The notes beneath the pieces are model-generated. The model was not told the origin of the DNA. It made no database searches and worked only from the letters and a program-made list of their open reading frames with translations. DNA of 64,000 bases, taken from positions 25,738-89,737 of the forward strand of contig SCOE01000025.1 of NCBI GenBank assembly GCA_005503065.1. The letters are read 5' to 3'. Positions 29,814 to 40,483 of this stretch are shown here, piece after piece. Positions within the stretch are counted from its first letter, which is position 1. Each line of letters starts with the position of its first letter. The stretch comes from Comamonadaceae bacterium ALPHA2B (GTDB lineage: Bacteria; Pseudomonadota; Gammaproteobacteria; Burkholderiales; Burkholderiaceae_C). Made by a program: the position numbers and the translations under genes.

Positions 29814-30050
29814 ATGAACAACGACGAACTTGCAGCATCCGTGGAGCGGCTCATGAACTGGGTCGATTACTACCTGCACTGCGAACTCGACGACGAGTAC
29901 CAGCACGAGAAGCCCCAGACCGCGCGCGTGCAGCTGGAGGCGGCCCTGAAAGAGGAACTGCTTCGCGCCCATGCGCACGGCGTGGTGGCCTCGGTCACTG
30001 CCGGCGCACGCGAGGCGCGCACCGGCACCGACAACGACTTGCTCGGCTGA
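29814..30050 (+). CDS. Hypothetical acidic small protein (78 aa)
   Basis: Soluble, acidic 78-residue protein starting MNNDELAASVERLMNWVDYY with mostly helical character. No domain was recognised. The start is supported by GGGAG about 8 bases upstream. The preceding 232 bases contain an imperfect GC hairpin (29605-29640) and a TGAG-T-CTCA palindrome at 29671-29679 in an AT-rich context, a possible regulatory site for this gene. It converges on the VOC gene. Confidence 0.6.
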   Translation: MNNDELAASVERLMNWVDYYLHCELDDEYQHEKPQTARVQLEAALKEELLRAHAHGVVASVTAGAREARTGTDNDLLG

Positions 30051-30091
30051 GTCCGGAGCAGGCAGGCGCGCGCCGCGATCCCGGGCGGCGC

Positions 30092-30529
30092 CTAATCAAA
30101 CAGCGCGGTGTAGCGCCGCTGCATCTCCTGCGGGCTGACCTTCTCGATCTCGTGGCCGATCAGCCAGCGATGCCCAAAGGGGTCGCGCATGGTCCCCGAG
30201 CGCTCGCCATAGAAATGGTCTTCGGGCGCCCGCTCCAGCGTGCCGCCGGCGGAGACGGCCCGGGCCAACAGCGCGTCGGCATCGTCGACGTGCAGGTGCA
30301 GCGTCACCGGTGTCGCGCCCAGCCCTTCCGGGCTGCGCACGCCCATCTCGGGGTACTCCTCCGACAGCATCAGTGTGTGGCCGTCCAGGTCCATCTCGGC
30401 ATGGCCGACGCGGCCATCGGGCTCCGTCAGCCGGAACATTTCGGATGCACCGAAGGCGCGGGTGTAGAAGTCCATCGCTGCGCGCGCGTCTCGAACGCAC
30501 AGGTAGGCATAGAGGGCGTGGATGGCCAT
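30092..30529 (-). CDS. VOC-family glyoxalase/bleomycin-resistance-like protein
   Basis: 145-residue vicinal oxygen chelate protein with the two paired beta-alpha-beta-beta-beta units of the fold, similar to the PhnB/YdcG-type group (AYLCVRDARAAMDFYTRAFG and MRDPFGHRWLIGHEIE). Substrate is unknown. The start MAIHALYAYL is preceded by GGAG. The gene follows an AraC-type regulator by 80 bases on the same strand and may be controlled by it. Confidence 0.82.
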   Translation of the reverse strand: MAIHALYAYLCVRDARAAMDFYTRAFGASEMFRLTEPDGRVGHAEMDLDGHTLMLSEEYPEMGVRSPEGLGATPVTLHLHVDDADALLARAVSAGGTLERAPEDHFYGERSGTMRDPFGHRWLIGHEIEKVSPQEMQRRYTALFD

Positions 30530-30609
30530 GCAAGCTCCATGTGGGTGGTGGGCGATGGCCGAATTCTGGGGCCGCGCGCCGACGGCGTCTTGCAGGAATC
30601 TGACCTTGT

Positions 30610-31443
30610 TCATCGGCGCATCGGCACATGATTCGGTGCGGCCGGATCGACGCTTCTGCGCCATTCGGACGGTGACACGCCCGCGACGGTGCGGAAGGTG
30701 TTCGCCAGATGCGCCTGGTCCGCAAACCCACTCGCAGCGGCCACATCCGCCCAGCCGAGCGACGGCTGCGACGCCCATTCGATCGCCCGCGCGAAGCGCC
30801 GCAGGCGCAGCCACTCGCGAGGTAGCAGGCCGGTGGAATGACGGAACAGGGCGATCCAGTGCCGATGGCTCATCCCGCCTGCCTCCACCATGCCGCGCAC
30901 ACTTTCGGCACGCTGCACGGACCTCGACAGCGCCTCGGCCAGCGCGGGATGAAGCGCGGGCCCCCGACCGAGTGAGCGGGCCACGAGCCATTGCTCCACC
31001 AGCGCCAGGCGCTGCTGTGCGCAGGAGGCGGCGTGCAGGCGGCCCAACAGCGCATCGACCACGCCCTCGCCTACCAGGAGTTCCAGTGGCGTGTGGTGGC
31101 CTGCCAATGCACTCTCGGGAACACCGAGCAGCACCTGGCTCGCCCCGGGCCGCAGCACGACGCCGACCGAGGCGGCCGGCCCGGACAGCTCGCGCACGTG
31201 ATAGGCCGAGCGCGCCCCGCCGACGACCGCATGGCCCAGCCGATGCCCGCGGAGGTCGGTGGCGTCGTCATAGGTCCGGATGGGCGGCCCGCCGATGCGC
31301 AGCACCACGTGGGTCGAACCGGTCGGGATCACGTGCTCCCTGGACGCGCATGCGCCCGGCACCTGCGGGGCCGCTTCGTGCGACCAGACCTGAGCAACCA
31401 GGCAGCGAAGCGCCGGCATCGCAGGTCCAACGATCGAAGTCAT
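30610..31443 (-). CDS. AraC-family transcriptional regulator
   Basis: 277 residues. The N-terminal half resembles the sensory domain seen in several AraC proteins (HVVLRIGGPP, GVVLRPGASQVLLG). The C-terminal 100 residues carry the double helix-turn-helix, with GLLPREWLRLRRFARAIEW and GWADVAAASGFADQAHLANTFRTVAG. Effector is unknown. The neighbouring VOC protein on the same strand is a plausible target. Confidence 0.85.
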   Translation of the reverse strand: MTSIVGPAMPALRCLVAQVWSHEAAPQVPGACASREHVIPTGSTHVVLRIGGPPIRTYDDATDLRGHRLGHAVVGGARSAYHVRELSGPAASVGVVLRPGASQVLLGVPESALAGHHTPLELLVGEGVVDALLGRLHAASCAQQRLALVEQWLVARSLGRGPALHPALAEALSRSVQRAESVRGMVEAGGMSHRHWIALFRHSTGLLPREWLRLRRFARAIEWASQPSLGWADVAAASGFADQAHLANTFRTVAGVSPSEWRRSVDPAAPNHVPMRR

Positions 31444-31513
31444 CGGCGCATGCTACGCCCTGCGCGCGTCGCGGGTCGAACCGCCAGGCTCGGCAGCGCG
31501 CGATCAACCGGCC

Positions 31514-31554
31514 CAAAAACAAAAGAGCGCGCTCGCCAAAAGCGAGCGCGCTCT
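31514..31554 (-). terminator. Terminator of the tRNA-Lys transcript
   Basis: Perfect 13-bp stem (arms 31524-31536 and 31542-31554) with a 5-base loop. On the minus strand it is followed by TTTTGTTTTT. It lies 8 bases past the 3' end of the tRNA gene. Confidence 0.95.
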
Positions 31555-31561
31555 GCAGGGG

Positions 31562-31637
31562 TGGTAGGACGTGCGTGACTCGAACACGCGACCAACGGAT
31601 TAAAAGTCCGCTGCTCTACCAACTGAGCTAACGTCCC
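31562..31637 (-). tRNA. tRNA-Lys (TTT anticodon)
   Basis: 76-nt cloverleaf on the minus strand. The acceptor is GGGACGT paired with ACGTCCT (G1 wobbles with U72), discriminator A, and CCA is encoded. The D arm is GCTCAGTTGGTAGAGC, the anticodon loop CTTTTAA reads TTT, and the T arm has GTTCGAGTC. It sits between an AraC regulator and tcdA and is a single tRNA gene, with no other tRNA nearby. Confidence 0.97.
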
Positions 31638-31718
31638 CCGAAAGCTTGGCGATCGCCCTGTGCGGGCCATCGCGCTTTTCTTTATTTCTCGGTTCTTGCC
31701 TCTGCGGCAAAGCCCACG

Positions 31719-31724
31719 ATTATA
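31719..31724 (-). promoter_or_regulatory. Candidate -10 box for tRNA-Lys
   Basis: A perfect TATAAT on the minus strand followed by the GC-rich CGTGGGC, a discriminator type common in rRNA/tRNA promoters. It lies about 80 bases upstream of the mature tRNA. The -35 position (GTCTGG at 17-bp spacing) is poor, so the call rests on the -10 alone. Confidence 0.45.
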
Positions 31725-31727
31725 GCG

Positions 31728-32531
31728 TCAGCTTCCTCGGGCCAGACGGTCGAGAACCCATCCCGCCGCACACTGACCGAATGTCGCCGTGACGCTGACG
31801 ACGGAGCCGTAGCCATGGCAGTTGAGCGAGCCGTCGCCATCGCCCTCGATGGCACATGACGCATCCGGTGGCGCCACGCTCTCGCGGCTGAACACGCCCA
31901 CGACGCCGACCTTTCGGCCGTCCTTGGGCGCCCCATGGTGCTTGCGAAGCCGCTGACGCAGCTGTGCCAGCAGCGGGTCATGCGTGGCCAGCGCGATGTC
32001 GTCGATCTCGACGCGGTGCGCAAGGCGCTTGCCGCCCGCTGCCCCTACGGTGACGAATTCGGCCGCGCGCTGCGCCCTGGCCCATGCCGCCATGGCGACC
32101 TTGGCCGCCATCTGGTCGCAGGCATCGATCACGGCGTCGACGGGGCCCGCAGCACGCTCAGCCGACCCGCGCAGTGCGTCCCAGTTGCCCGGCTCGACGA
32201 ATTCGTCCAGGGGCAGGACGCGGCAATCCGGGTTGATGTGCAGCACACGCTCGCGCATCGCCTCGACCTTGGCCTGGCCGACGGTACTGTCAAGCGCGTG
32301 GATCTGGCGGTTGATGTTCGACTCGGCGATATGGTCGAGATCGATCAGCGTGAGTGCACCGACACCACTGCGCGCCAGCGCCTCGACCGCCCAGGAGCCC
32401 ACGCCGCCAATGCCGGCAACCAGGACATGTGCGGCACGAATGCGCGCGGCGCCCGGCACGCCGTAGAGGCGCTCGAGGCCGCCGAAACGGCGCGCCGCAT
32501 CTGCACCCAGCGCCTCTGCTGCCTGCATCAC
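31728..32531 (-). CDS. tcdA: tRNA threonylcarbamoyladenosine dehydratase TcdA
   Basis: 267-residue E1/ThiF-MoeB-like ATPase that dehydrates t6A37 in tRNAs to the cyclic ct6A form. It has the dinucleotide-binding loop VAGIGGVGSWAVEAL at about 38-52, DLDHIAESNINRQIHAL, and a cysteine in DACDQM. Length fits the TcdA/CsdL group. It follows cpoB and lies upstream of tRNA-Lys on the same strand; tRNA-Lys is an ANN-decoding t6A substrate, though the adjacency may be chance. Confidence 0.9.
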   Translation of the reverse strand: MMQAAEALGADAARRFGGLERLYGVPGAARIRAAHVLVAGIGGVGSWAVEALARSGVGALTLIDLDHIAESNINRQIHALDSTVGQAKVEAMRERVLHINPDCRVLPLDEFVEPGNWDALRGSAERAAGPVDAVIDACDQMAAKVAMAAWARAQRAAEFVTVGAAGGKRLAHRVEIDDIALATHDPLLAQLRQRLRKHHGAPKDGRKVGVVGVFSRESVAPPDASCAIEGDGDGSLNCHGYGSVVSVTATFGQCAAGWVLDRLARGS

Positions 32532-32565
32532 GACACTCGCCCTTCGGCGGTAGAGCCCGGCGCGC

Positions 32566-33327
32566 TCAACGCAGGCGCGTGAGGCGCTCGCGCCCGGCCT
32601 GGGCTGCTTCCGATTGCGGATACGCCTTCACCAGATCTTCGAGGGTACGCCGCGCAGCGCGCGTGTCCTTCAACTCGATCTGGCAGTTGGCGATCGACAG
32701 CACCGCTTCGGGGGCCTTCACGTGGTCGGGGGCCATCGAGAGCATCGAGCGGAAGTTCGCAATGGCCTCGGTGTAGTTGCGCGTGGCGTACTGTGCGTTG
32801 CCCAGCCAGAAGAGCGCCGAGGGGTTGTAGCCGCTGCGCGGATAGCGCTTGACGAACTCGGCGAAGGCCGTCTGTGCCTGCGCGAACTGGCCGGCACGGA
32901 AGACGCCCAGCGCGGCATCGAAATCCGCCTTCTCCTTCGGGTCGGCGGTGAACTCGCGGCCATCGACCTGAACCTGAGAGGGCTCGCTCTGCTTGAGCTT
33001 GGTGTCCAGGTCGGTCTGGCGCTGCTGCATGTCGCTCAGCGTCTTGGACAGCTGCTCGTTCTGGCCGGTCATGCGCGCCATGTCGCCGCGCAGGCTGTCG
33101 ATCTGCTGCTGCAGGTCGACCAGGCTGCGGCGCAACTGGCCGTTCTCGTCGGACAGGCGCTGCGTCGTGTTCTCGGACTGCGTGCGGATGGCCTCGACGC
33201 GCTGACGCAGGTCGAGAATGGCGCGGCGGGCCTCGTCATCCTCGAACAGCGCCGCCTGTGCACTGGCCGCGCCACACAGCACGAAGGCGGCAAGCGCCGC
33301 CTGCCGCCAGGTAGCGTGGAGTCTCAT
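32566..33327 (-). CDS. cpoB: Cell division coordinator CpoB (YbgF)
   Basis: 253-residue periplasmic protein with signal peptide (cleavage near SAQA at 26), a trimerising coiled coil at about 35-115 rich in L/Q heptads, and TPR repeats from about 130 (ALGVFRAGQFAQAQTAFAEF, ALFWLGNAQYATRNYTEA). CpoB links Tol-Pal to peptidoglycan synthesis during constriction. Its ATG shares one base with the pal stop. Confidence 0.92.
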   Translation of the reverse strand: MRLHATWRQAALAAFVLCGAASAQAALFEDDEARRAILDLRQRVEAIRTQSENTTQRLSDENGQLRRSLVDLQQQIDSLRGDMARMTGQNEQLSKTLSDMQQRQTDLDTKLKQSEPSQVQVDGREFTADPKEKADFDAALGVFRAGQFAQAQTAFAEFVKRYPRSGYNPSALFWLGNAQYATRNYTEAIANFRSMLSMAPDHVKAPEAVLSIANCQIELKDTRAARRTLEDLVKAYPQSEAAQAGRERLTRLR

Positions 33328-33851
33328 CAGCGGTAGACGATCTCGGCGCGGCGGTTCTGTGCCCAGGCGTCTTCACCCGTGCCCTGCACTGCCGGCTTTT
33401 CCTTGCCGAAGCTCACGGCTTCGATCTGCGCGTCGCTCACGCCCAGCAGCGTGAGCGCACGGCGCACGGCTTCGGAACGCTTCTGGCCCAGCGCCAGGTT
33501 GTACTCGCGGCCGCCGCGATCGTCGGTGTGGCCTTCGATCGAGATGCGGCGCGACGGGTTGGCCTTCAGGAAGCGGGCGTGGCCGTCGATCAGCGACTGG
33601 AACTCGGGCTTGATCGTGTAGCTGTCGAAATCGAAGTACACGATGCGTGCCACACCGACCGGGCCTTCGCGCGTCTGCGCGTTGGGATCGATGGTGACCG
33701 GCGCGACCCCACTGGCCGACCCGCCCGTGCCACCCGCACCTGCGCCCGCGTTGGCGACAGGCGCGTCGTTGAGCTTGGTGCCCGACGAGCAACCCGCGAT
33801 CAATGCGGCGATGGCCAGCGATGCAATCGAAATCGAACTTCTACTCAGCAT
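33327..33851 (-). CDS. pal: Peptidoglycan-associated lipoprotein Pal
   Basis: 174-residue outer-membrane lipoprotein with a lipobox LIAGC (Cys21), a Gly/Ala-rich linker, then an OmpA-like domain with YFDFDSYTIKPEF, IEGHTDDRGGREYNLALGQKR and the C-terminal AEIVYR. It binds peptidoglycan and TolB. The gene lies 27 bases after tolB. Confidence 0.96.
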   Translation of the reverse strand: MLSRSSISIASLAIAALIAGCSSGTKLNDAPVANAGAGAGGTGGSASGVAPVTIDPNAQTREGPVGVARIVYFDFDSYTIKPEFQSLIDGHARFLKANPSRRISIEGHTDDRGGREYNLALGQKRSEAVRRALTLLGVSDAQIEAVSFGKEKPAVQGTGEDAWAQNRRAEIVYR

Positions 33852-33878
33852 ATGGAACTCCTCTAATTGATCCGATGA

Positions 33879-35201
33879 TCATTGCTTCTGAAATGGACCC
33901 CAGTCCGGCTCACGAATGTCCCCCGCCTTCCCCGCCAGCCGCGCCTTGATCTTTCCATCGAGGGTGGTGGTCATCAGGGCCTCACGCCCCTGCAGCTGCG
34001 TTGCATAGACGATCAGCTTGCTGTTGGGCGCGAAACTGGGGCTCTCGTCGGCGGAGGTGTCCGTCAGTGCCGTCACGGTGCCGCTGGCCAACTCCATCAC
34101 ATGGAGTTTGAACGCGCCGCCGATGCGCGAGATGTAGGCCAACCACCGTCCGTCGGGACTCAGCGCGGGCGAGATGTTGTAGGAGCCGGAGAAAGTCACG
34201 CGCGTCGGAGCTCCGCCGCTCGCTCCCATCTTGTAGATCTGCGGCGAGCCGCCGCGATCGCTGGTGAAGTAGATCGTGCTGCCGTCGGCCGCATAGGTGG
34301 GCTCGGTGTCGATGGCGCTGCTCTGGGTCAGGCGCCGCGGCTCGCCGCCGCTGGCCGGGATCGAATACAGCTGGGAGCCGCCATCGCGGCTGAGGGTCAC
34401 GGCGAGCGTGTTGCCGTCGGGCGACCAGGCCGGCGCACTGTTCGAGCCCTTGAAGTTGGCCACCAGCCGACGCTGCCCGCTGGCGACCGAATGCACGTAG
34501 ACCACCGGCTTGCGCGACTCGAAGGACACGTAAGCCAGCTGGCCACCATTGGGCGACCACACGGGCGAGATGATCGGCTCTGGACTGGCCAGCGCGGCCT
34601 GCGCGTTCTCGCCGTCGGCATCGGCCACCCACAGCGTGTAGCGGCCGCCGGCCTTGGTGATGTAGGCGATGCGGGTCGAGAAGATGCCTTTGTCGCCCGT
34701 CAGCTTTTCGTACACATAGTCGGCGATCCGGTGCGAAGCCAGGCGCAGGTCGGCCTGCGGCACGGTGTAGCTCTGGCCGCCGAGGTCCTGTCCGCGCACC
34801 ACGTCCCACAGGCGGAAGCGCACGTCGTAGCGGCCATCGGCCAGCCGCGTCACGCTGCCGCCCACGAGCGAGTCCGCAGTGCGCTGGCGCCACAGGGAAA
34901 GGTCCGGGCGAGAAGTTTCGTCCATGGCCTGGCCGGATGCATCCACACCCCGGAACTGGCCGCTACGCTCCAGGTCTGCCTTGACGATTTCGGAAATCTT
35001 CTGCGGCGAGGCGTCCTCGCCCTTGAAGGGCACGAGCGCGATCGGCAGCTGCGTCAACCCGACGCCCGACACCTCGACGCGAAACTGCGCCAGCGCCGGC
35101 AACGCGGTGAGTGCGGGAGTCAGGGCGATGCCCGCGAGAAGGCTGCGGCGGGCCAAGGAAGAAACTGTGAAAGGAAACGTCGGCAGCAACGGCTTGTTCA
35201 T
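33879..35201 (-). CDS. tolB: Tol-Pal system beta-propeller protein TolB
   Basis: 440-residue periplasmic protein with a signal peptide ending LPALAQ near residue 39, an N-terminal D1 domain and a C-terminal six-bladed propeller of repeated WSPDG-type motifs (VWSPNG, AWSPDGN, ALSPDGR). It connects Pal to the inner-membrane TolQRA motor. The start [11 protein letters not shown] is the first Met of the signal peptide; a much longer frame upstream is antisense to msbA. No tolQ, tolR or tolA lies next to it. Confidence 0.95.
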   Translation of the reverse strand: MNKPLLPTFPFTVSSLARRSLLAGIALTPALTALPALAQFRVEVSGVGLTQLPIALVPFKGEDASPQKISEIVKADLERSGQFRGVDASGQAMDETSRPDLSLWRQRTADSLVGGSVTRLADGRYDVRFRLWDVVRGQDLGGQSYTVPQADLRLASHRIADYVYEKLTGDKGIFSTRIAYITKAGGRYTLWVADADGENAQAALASPEPIISPVWSPNGGQLAYVSFESRKPVVYVHSVASGQRRLVANFKGSNSAPAWSPDGNTLAVTLSRDGGSQLYSIPASGGEPRRLTQSSAIDTEPTYAADGSTIYFTSDRGGSPQIYKMGASGGAPTRVTFSGSYNISPALSPDGRWLAYISRIGGAFKLHVMELASGTVTALTDTSADESPSFAPNSKLIVYATQLQGREALMTTTLDGKIKARLAGKAGDIREPDWGPFQKQ

Positions 35202-35369
35202 GCAGTTCGGAGAAATTTCCCTGAAGGAAGTTTCCGTCAAGCGGAAAGATGTGAATGGTACACACTGCCTTGCATGTCTCGTCACAAACTGTTCGACGTT
35301 TCGACGAAGTCCTACAGCACGTGCTCGCCGCCAGAGCGGCCCGGATGCCCCCCGTAGAATCCGCCGCCT

Positions 35370-37151
35370 ATGCAGCCTTCCCCCGCCGACGCACCCGCGC
35401 GAGCACCTTTGACGCGCCGGCTCCAGCGGCTCATGGCCTGGTTCGGCGGGTCGCGGCGCTGGTGGGCCATCGGCATCGTCACCGCCATGGTGGCGGCGCT
35501 GACCGAGCCGCTGATGCCCGCGCTGATGAAGCCGTTGCTCGACCGCGGCTTCACCCAGGGCCAACTGGCGCTGTGGATGGTGCCGGCCTTCATCATCCTG
35601 CTCTTCGCAGTCCGCGGCGTGGCGCAGTTCGTGTCGCAGTACGCGCTGGCGCGCATCGCCAACGAGGGCATGCAGCGGCTGCGGCGCGTGCTCTTCGACC
35701 GGCTCCTGGTGGCCGAACTGGGCCTGTTCACGCGCCAGTCGGCCAGTGCGCTGTCGAACACGGTGGTGTACGAGGTGCAGACCGGCGGCGTGCTGCTGGT
35801 GCAGGCGCTGCTGGGACTCTCGCGCGACGGCTTCACGGTCATCGCCCTGCTCTTCTATTTGCTTTACCTGAACTGGAAGCTGACGCTGGTCGTGGCCCTG
35901 CTGGTGCCCGGCACCGCATGGATCATGAAGGTGCTGTCCAAGCGCCTGTACCGGCTCACCCGACTCGGCCAGGAAGCGACCGATGAACTGGCCTATGTCG
36001 TGGAAGAGAACGTGCTGGCGCATCGCATGGTGCGCCTGCACGGCGCGCAGGCCGGCCAGTCGGAGCGCTTCGAGCGGCTGAGCCACAGCCTCAACCGGCT
36101 GGCCGTGAAGTCGACCATCGCCTCGGCCGCGATGACGCCGCTCACGCAGCTCTTCGCCGCCGTCGCCCTGTCGATCGTGGTGATGATCGCGCTCTGGCAG
36201 AGCGGCGAGCAGGGCCTGACCGTGGGCGGCTTCGTCGCCTACATCACGGCGATGCTGATGCTCATCGCCCCCATCCGCCGCCTGGCCGACATGGCCAACC
36301 CGATCACGCGCGGGCTCGCCGCCCTGGAGCGCGGCCTGGGCCTGATCGACGACACCGCGTCGGAGACCGAAGGCGCCTTCGAGATCACCCGCGCCAACGG
36401 CCACATCGACCTGCGCAACGTGCGCGTGGCCTACCGCGAGGACGCGGCGCCGGCGCTCGACGGCCTGAACCTGACGGTGCGCCCCGGCGAAGTGGTCGCG
36501 CTGGTCGGCCCCTCCGGCTCGGGCAAGACGACACTGGTCAACCTGCTCCCCCGCTTCGTGCTGCCCACCTCGGGGCAGGTCCTGCTGGACGGGCAGGACG
36601 TGGCCGGCTGGAAGCTGTCCAGCCTGCGCGCGCAGTTCGCGCTGGTGAGCCAGGACGTGGTGATGCTCAACGACACGCTGGCTGCCAACGTGGCGCTCGG
36701 CCAGGCCATCGACCGCGAGCGCGTGCAGCGCTGCGTGGAGGCCGCGAACCTGGCCGCCCACGTCGCGGGCCTGCCGCAGGGCATCGACACGGTGCTGGGC
36801 CACAACGCGACGCAGCTCTCGGGCGGCCAGCGCCAGCGCCTGGCCATCGCACGGGCCCTGTACCGCGACGCGCCGGTGCTGCTGCTGGACGAAGCCACCT
36901 CGGCGCTGGACACCGAGTCCGAACGGCTGGTGCAGGAGGCGCTGCAGCGCCTGATGCAGGGCCGCACCACGCTGATCGTGGCGCACCGCCTGTCGACCAT
37001 CCAGCATGCCGACCGCATCGTCGTGATGGACCACGGCCACATCGTCGAGCAGGGCAGTCACGCGCAACTGATGGCGGCGGACGGGCTCTATGCGCGGCTG
37101 CAGACGCACACGTCGGTACCGGCCGCCGAGGCGGAACCCGTGGACGCCTGA
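35370..37151 (+). CDS. msbA: Lipid A export ABC transporter MsbA
   Basis: 593-residue half-transporter: six membrane segments in the first 330 residues, then an ABC domain with GPSGSGKTT at about 380, LSGGQRQR near 485, DEATSALD and the H-loop VAHRLST. It flips core-lipid A across the inner membrane; homologous drug exporters are the alternative. It diverges from tolB. TAGAAT at 35355-35360 lies 9 bases before the ATG and may be a -10 with a minimal leader. Confidence 0.9.
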   Translation: MQPSPADAPARAPLTRRLQRLMAWFGGSRRWWAIGIVTAMVAALTEPLMPALMKPLLDRGFTQGQLALWMVPAFIILLFAVRGVAQFVSQYALARIANEGMQRLRRVLFDRLLVAELGLFTRQSASALSNTVVYEVQTGGVLLVQALLGLSRDGFTVIALLFYLLYLNWKLTLVVALLVPGTAWIMKVLSKRLYRLTRLGQEATDELAYVVEENVLAHRMVRLHGAQAGQSERFERLSHSLNRLAVKSTIASAAMTPLTQLFAAVALSIVVMIALWQSGEQGLTVGGFVAYITAMLMLIAPIRRLADMANPITRGLAALERGLGLIDDTASETEGAFEITRANGHIDLRNVRVAYREDAAPALDGLNLTVRPGEVVALVGPSGSGKTTLVNLLPRFVLPTSGQVLLDGQDVAGWKLSSLRAQFALVSQDVVMLNDTLAANVALGQAIDRERVQRCVEAANLAAHVAGLPQGIDTVLGHNATQLSGGQRQRLAIARALYRDAPVLLLDEATSALDTESERLVQEALQRLMQGRTTLIVAHRLSTIQHADRIVVMDHGHIVEQGSHAQLMAADGLYARLQTHTSVPAAEAEPVDA

Positions 37152-37162
37152 GCGCCGTCATG

Positions 37163-37220
37163 AAGAAAAAAGGCCTGCAGCGCCCGCGGGACGGGCGCCC
37201 CCAGCTATCTTTTCGATAGC
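37163..37220 (-). repeat. Repeat family A, copy 4 (msbA-rng convergent gap)
   Basis: Reverse-oriented copy: GAAAAAAGGCC, CTGCAGCGCCCGCGGGACGG and a terminal perfect palindrome GCTATC-TTTTC-GATAGC (37204-37220). It fills most of the 82 bases between two converging genes, where its hairpins and T/A tracts could serve as a bidirectional terminator. Confidence 0.85.
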
Positions 37221-37233
37221 ATGAGGCGTGGCG

Positions 37234-38772
<1,539 letters not shown>

Positions 38773-38776
38773 GGTG

Positions 38777-39391
38777 TCAGAGTGAAAAACCGATCGCCCG
38801 CAACAGTGCTGCTGTTTCGAACATCGGCAACCCCATGATGCCCGAATACGACCCGCTGAGGTGCTCGACGAAGGCGGCTGCGGCGCCCTGGATGGCATAG
38901 GCACCGGCCTTGCCCATGGGCTCGCCGCCCTCCACGTAGCGCCCGATCTGCGCGTCTGTGAGCGGCGCGAAGCGCACGCGCGAGTTACTGAGCGCCGCAT
39001 GCCGCTGCTCCCCCTGCTGCAACGCCACCGCGGTGAGCACGCGGTGCGTGCTGCCCGACAGCAGGCGCAGCATGCGCGCCGCATCGTCGGCATCCGCTGG
39101 CTTGCCCAGGATCGTGCGGCCCAGCGCCACGGTGGTGTCGGCGCACAGCACGGGCGCCTCTGCCAGGCTGCGCCGCCGCAGGCGCGCCACCGCCGCATCG
39201 AGCTTGAGCGCGGTGACGCGCTGCACGTAGGCGGCCGGCGCCTCGTGGGGCAGCACTGCCTCCAATGCTTCGGCGTCTTCGTCGGCATCAGCCAGCAGCA
39301 GCGCATGTTTCACGCCGAGCTGGCCCAGCAACTGGGCGCGGCGCGGACTCTGGGAGGCGAGGTAGATGAAGTCGGGCACGGAGGAAAGCAT
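38777..39391 (-). CDS. maf: Maf-type nucleotide pyrophosphatase (YhdE-like)
   Basis: 204-residue Maf protein, a house-cleaning NTP pyrophosphatase for non-canonical or dTTP/UTP nucleotides. Motifs are [13 protein letters not shown] at the N terminus, [15 protein letters not shown] and [10 protein letters not shown]. Next-door rng (4-base gap) supports the YhdE type. The ATG at 39391 gives the conserved start; the longer frame is antisense spacer. Confidence 0.92.
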   Translation of the reverse strand: MLSSVPDFIYLASQSPRRAQLLGQLGVKHALLLADADEDAEALEAVLPHEAPAAYVQRVTALKLDAAVARLRRRSLAEAPVLCADTTVALGRTILGKPADADDAARMLRLLSGSTHRVLTAVALQQGEQRHAALSNSRVRFAPLTDAQIGRYVEGGEPMGKAGAYAIQGAAAAFVEHLSGSYSGIMGLPMFETAALLRAIGFSL

Positions 39392-39413
39392 GGAGAGGCA
39401 GCGCACGCCGCAC

Positions 39414-39893
39414 TCACTCGCGGTGGTAGGGATGCCCGGCGTTGAGCGACCAGGCGCGGTACAGCTGTTCGACCAGCAGCACGCGCGCCATGGCATGCGG
39501 CAAAGTGAGGTCGGACAGTCGGATGCGCTCGTGCGCGGCTGCCTTGAAGGCAGGGTCGAGGCCGTCGGGCCCGCCGATGACCAGCGCCACGTCGTCGCCC
39601 TCGTCCTGCCACGCGGTCAAGCGTGCGGCCAGCGCCTTGGTGGTGAGCGCGGTGCCGCGCTCGTCCAGGGCGACGATGCGGATGTTCCTGCCCGACCCCT
39701 TGGCGATCGCCGCCTCGATGCGCTCGCGCTCGGCGGCATACAGGGTGTCGAGGGTCTTGGAGCCGCGCGGCTCGGTCTTGACGGCCCGCAACTCGAGCTT
39801 GAGCTCGGGCGGGAAGCGCTTGGCGTAGTCGTCCCAGGCCGTCTGCGCCCAGTCGGGCATGCGCTGCCCGACGGCGACGACCAGCAGCTTCAT
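39414..39893 (-). CDS. rlmH: 23S rRNA pseudouridine1915 N3-methyltransferase RlmH
   Basis: 159-residue SPOUT-family methyltransferase that methylates pseudouridine 1915 in helix 69 of 23S rRNA. Typical features are the start [19 protein letters not shown], the SAM knot FVIGG-type loop here as [11 protein letters not shown], and the C terminus NAGHPYHRE. Its ATG overlaps the rsfS stop by four bases. Confidence 0.96.
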   Translation of the reverse strand: MKLLVVAVGQRMPDWAQTAWDDYAKRFPPELKLELRAVKTEPRGSKTLDTLYAAERERIEAAIAKGSGRNIRIVALDERGTALTTKALAARLTAWQDEGDDVALVIGGPDGLDPAFKAAAHERIRLSDLTLPHAMARVLLVEQLYRAWSLNAGHPYHRE

Positions 39894-40483
39894 GCCTTGC
39901 GGGCAGCCGCCTTCTTGGCCGGGGCCTTGCGGGCGGCGGTCTTGCGGGCCGGGGCGGCGGCCTTCTTCGCGGCGGGTGCCCGCCGCGGTGCCGACCTGGC
40001 CGCGGCACCGGCCTTGGCAGCAGGCTTGCGCGCGGCCGGCTTCTTGGCCGCGGCGGTCTTCTTCGCCGGTGCCGGCTTCTCCTTGGGCGGCGGCGCAACG
40101 GGCTTGGGCGCGCCGAACTTCAGGCGCACCGGCTTCTCGCCCCAGATGTCCTCGAGGTGGTAGTACTGGCGGATGGCCGGCTGCATGATGTGCACCACCG
40201 CGGCGCCGCAGTCCACGATGATCCACTCGCCGTTGTCCTCGCCTTCCATGCGCGGCTTGTCGTAGCCCGCTTCCTTCACCGACTCGCGCACGCTGGCAGC
40301 CAGCGCCTTGGTCTGCCGGTTGGAGGTGCCCGAAGCGACGATCACCCGCTCGAACAGCGGCGAGAGATGCTCGGTGTTGAAGACCTGGATGTCCTGCGCC
40401 TTGACGTCTTCGAGCCCATCGACGATGGCTCGCTGGAGTTTCTGGGTGTCTTTCTTGACGGAGGCTTCGGAGGGAGAACTCAT
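39890..40483 (-). CDS. rsfS: Ribosome silencing factor RsfS with basic C-terminal tail
   Basis: RsfS binds ribosomal protein L14 and blocks 50S-30S joining in starved cells. Residues 1-125 form the normal domain ([44 protein letters not shown]). A further 70 residues follow, composed almost only of Ala, Lys, Pro and Arg in [15 protein letters not shown] units, resembling histone H1/AlgP tails. The tail roughly doubles the basic charge and may bind RNA or DNA. Its ATG shares a base with the nadD stop. Confidence 0.94.
   Translation of the reverse strand: MSSPSEASVKKDTQKLQRAIVDGLEDVKAQDIQVFNTEHLSPLFERVIVASGTSNRQTKALAASVRESVKEAGYDKPRMEGEDNGEWIIVDCGAAVVHIMQPAIRQYYHLEDIWGEKPVRLKFGAPKPVAPPPKEKPAPAKKTAAAKKPAARKPAAKAGAAARSAPRRAPAAKKAAAPARKTAARKAPAKKAAARKA

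Noticed and set aside
31562..31637. tRNA-associated integration site (att) for a genomic island
   Set aside because: No integrase, no duplicated tRNA 3' end and ordinary housekeeping genes on both sides.
35202..37109. Upstream extension of the tolB frame to over 1000 residues
   Set aside because: The extra part is antisense to msbA. TolB has its signal peptide at the Met encoded at 35201.
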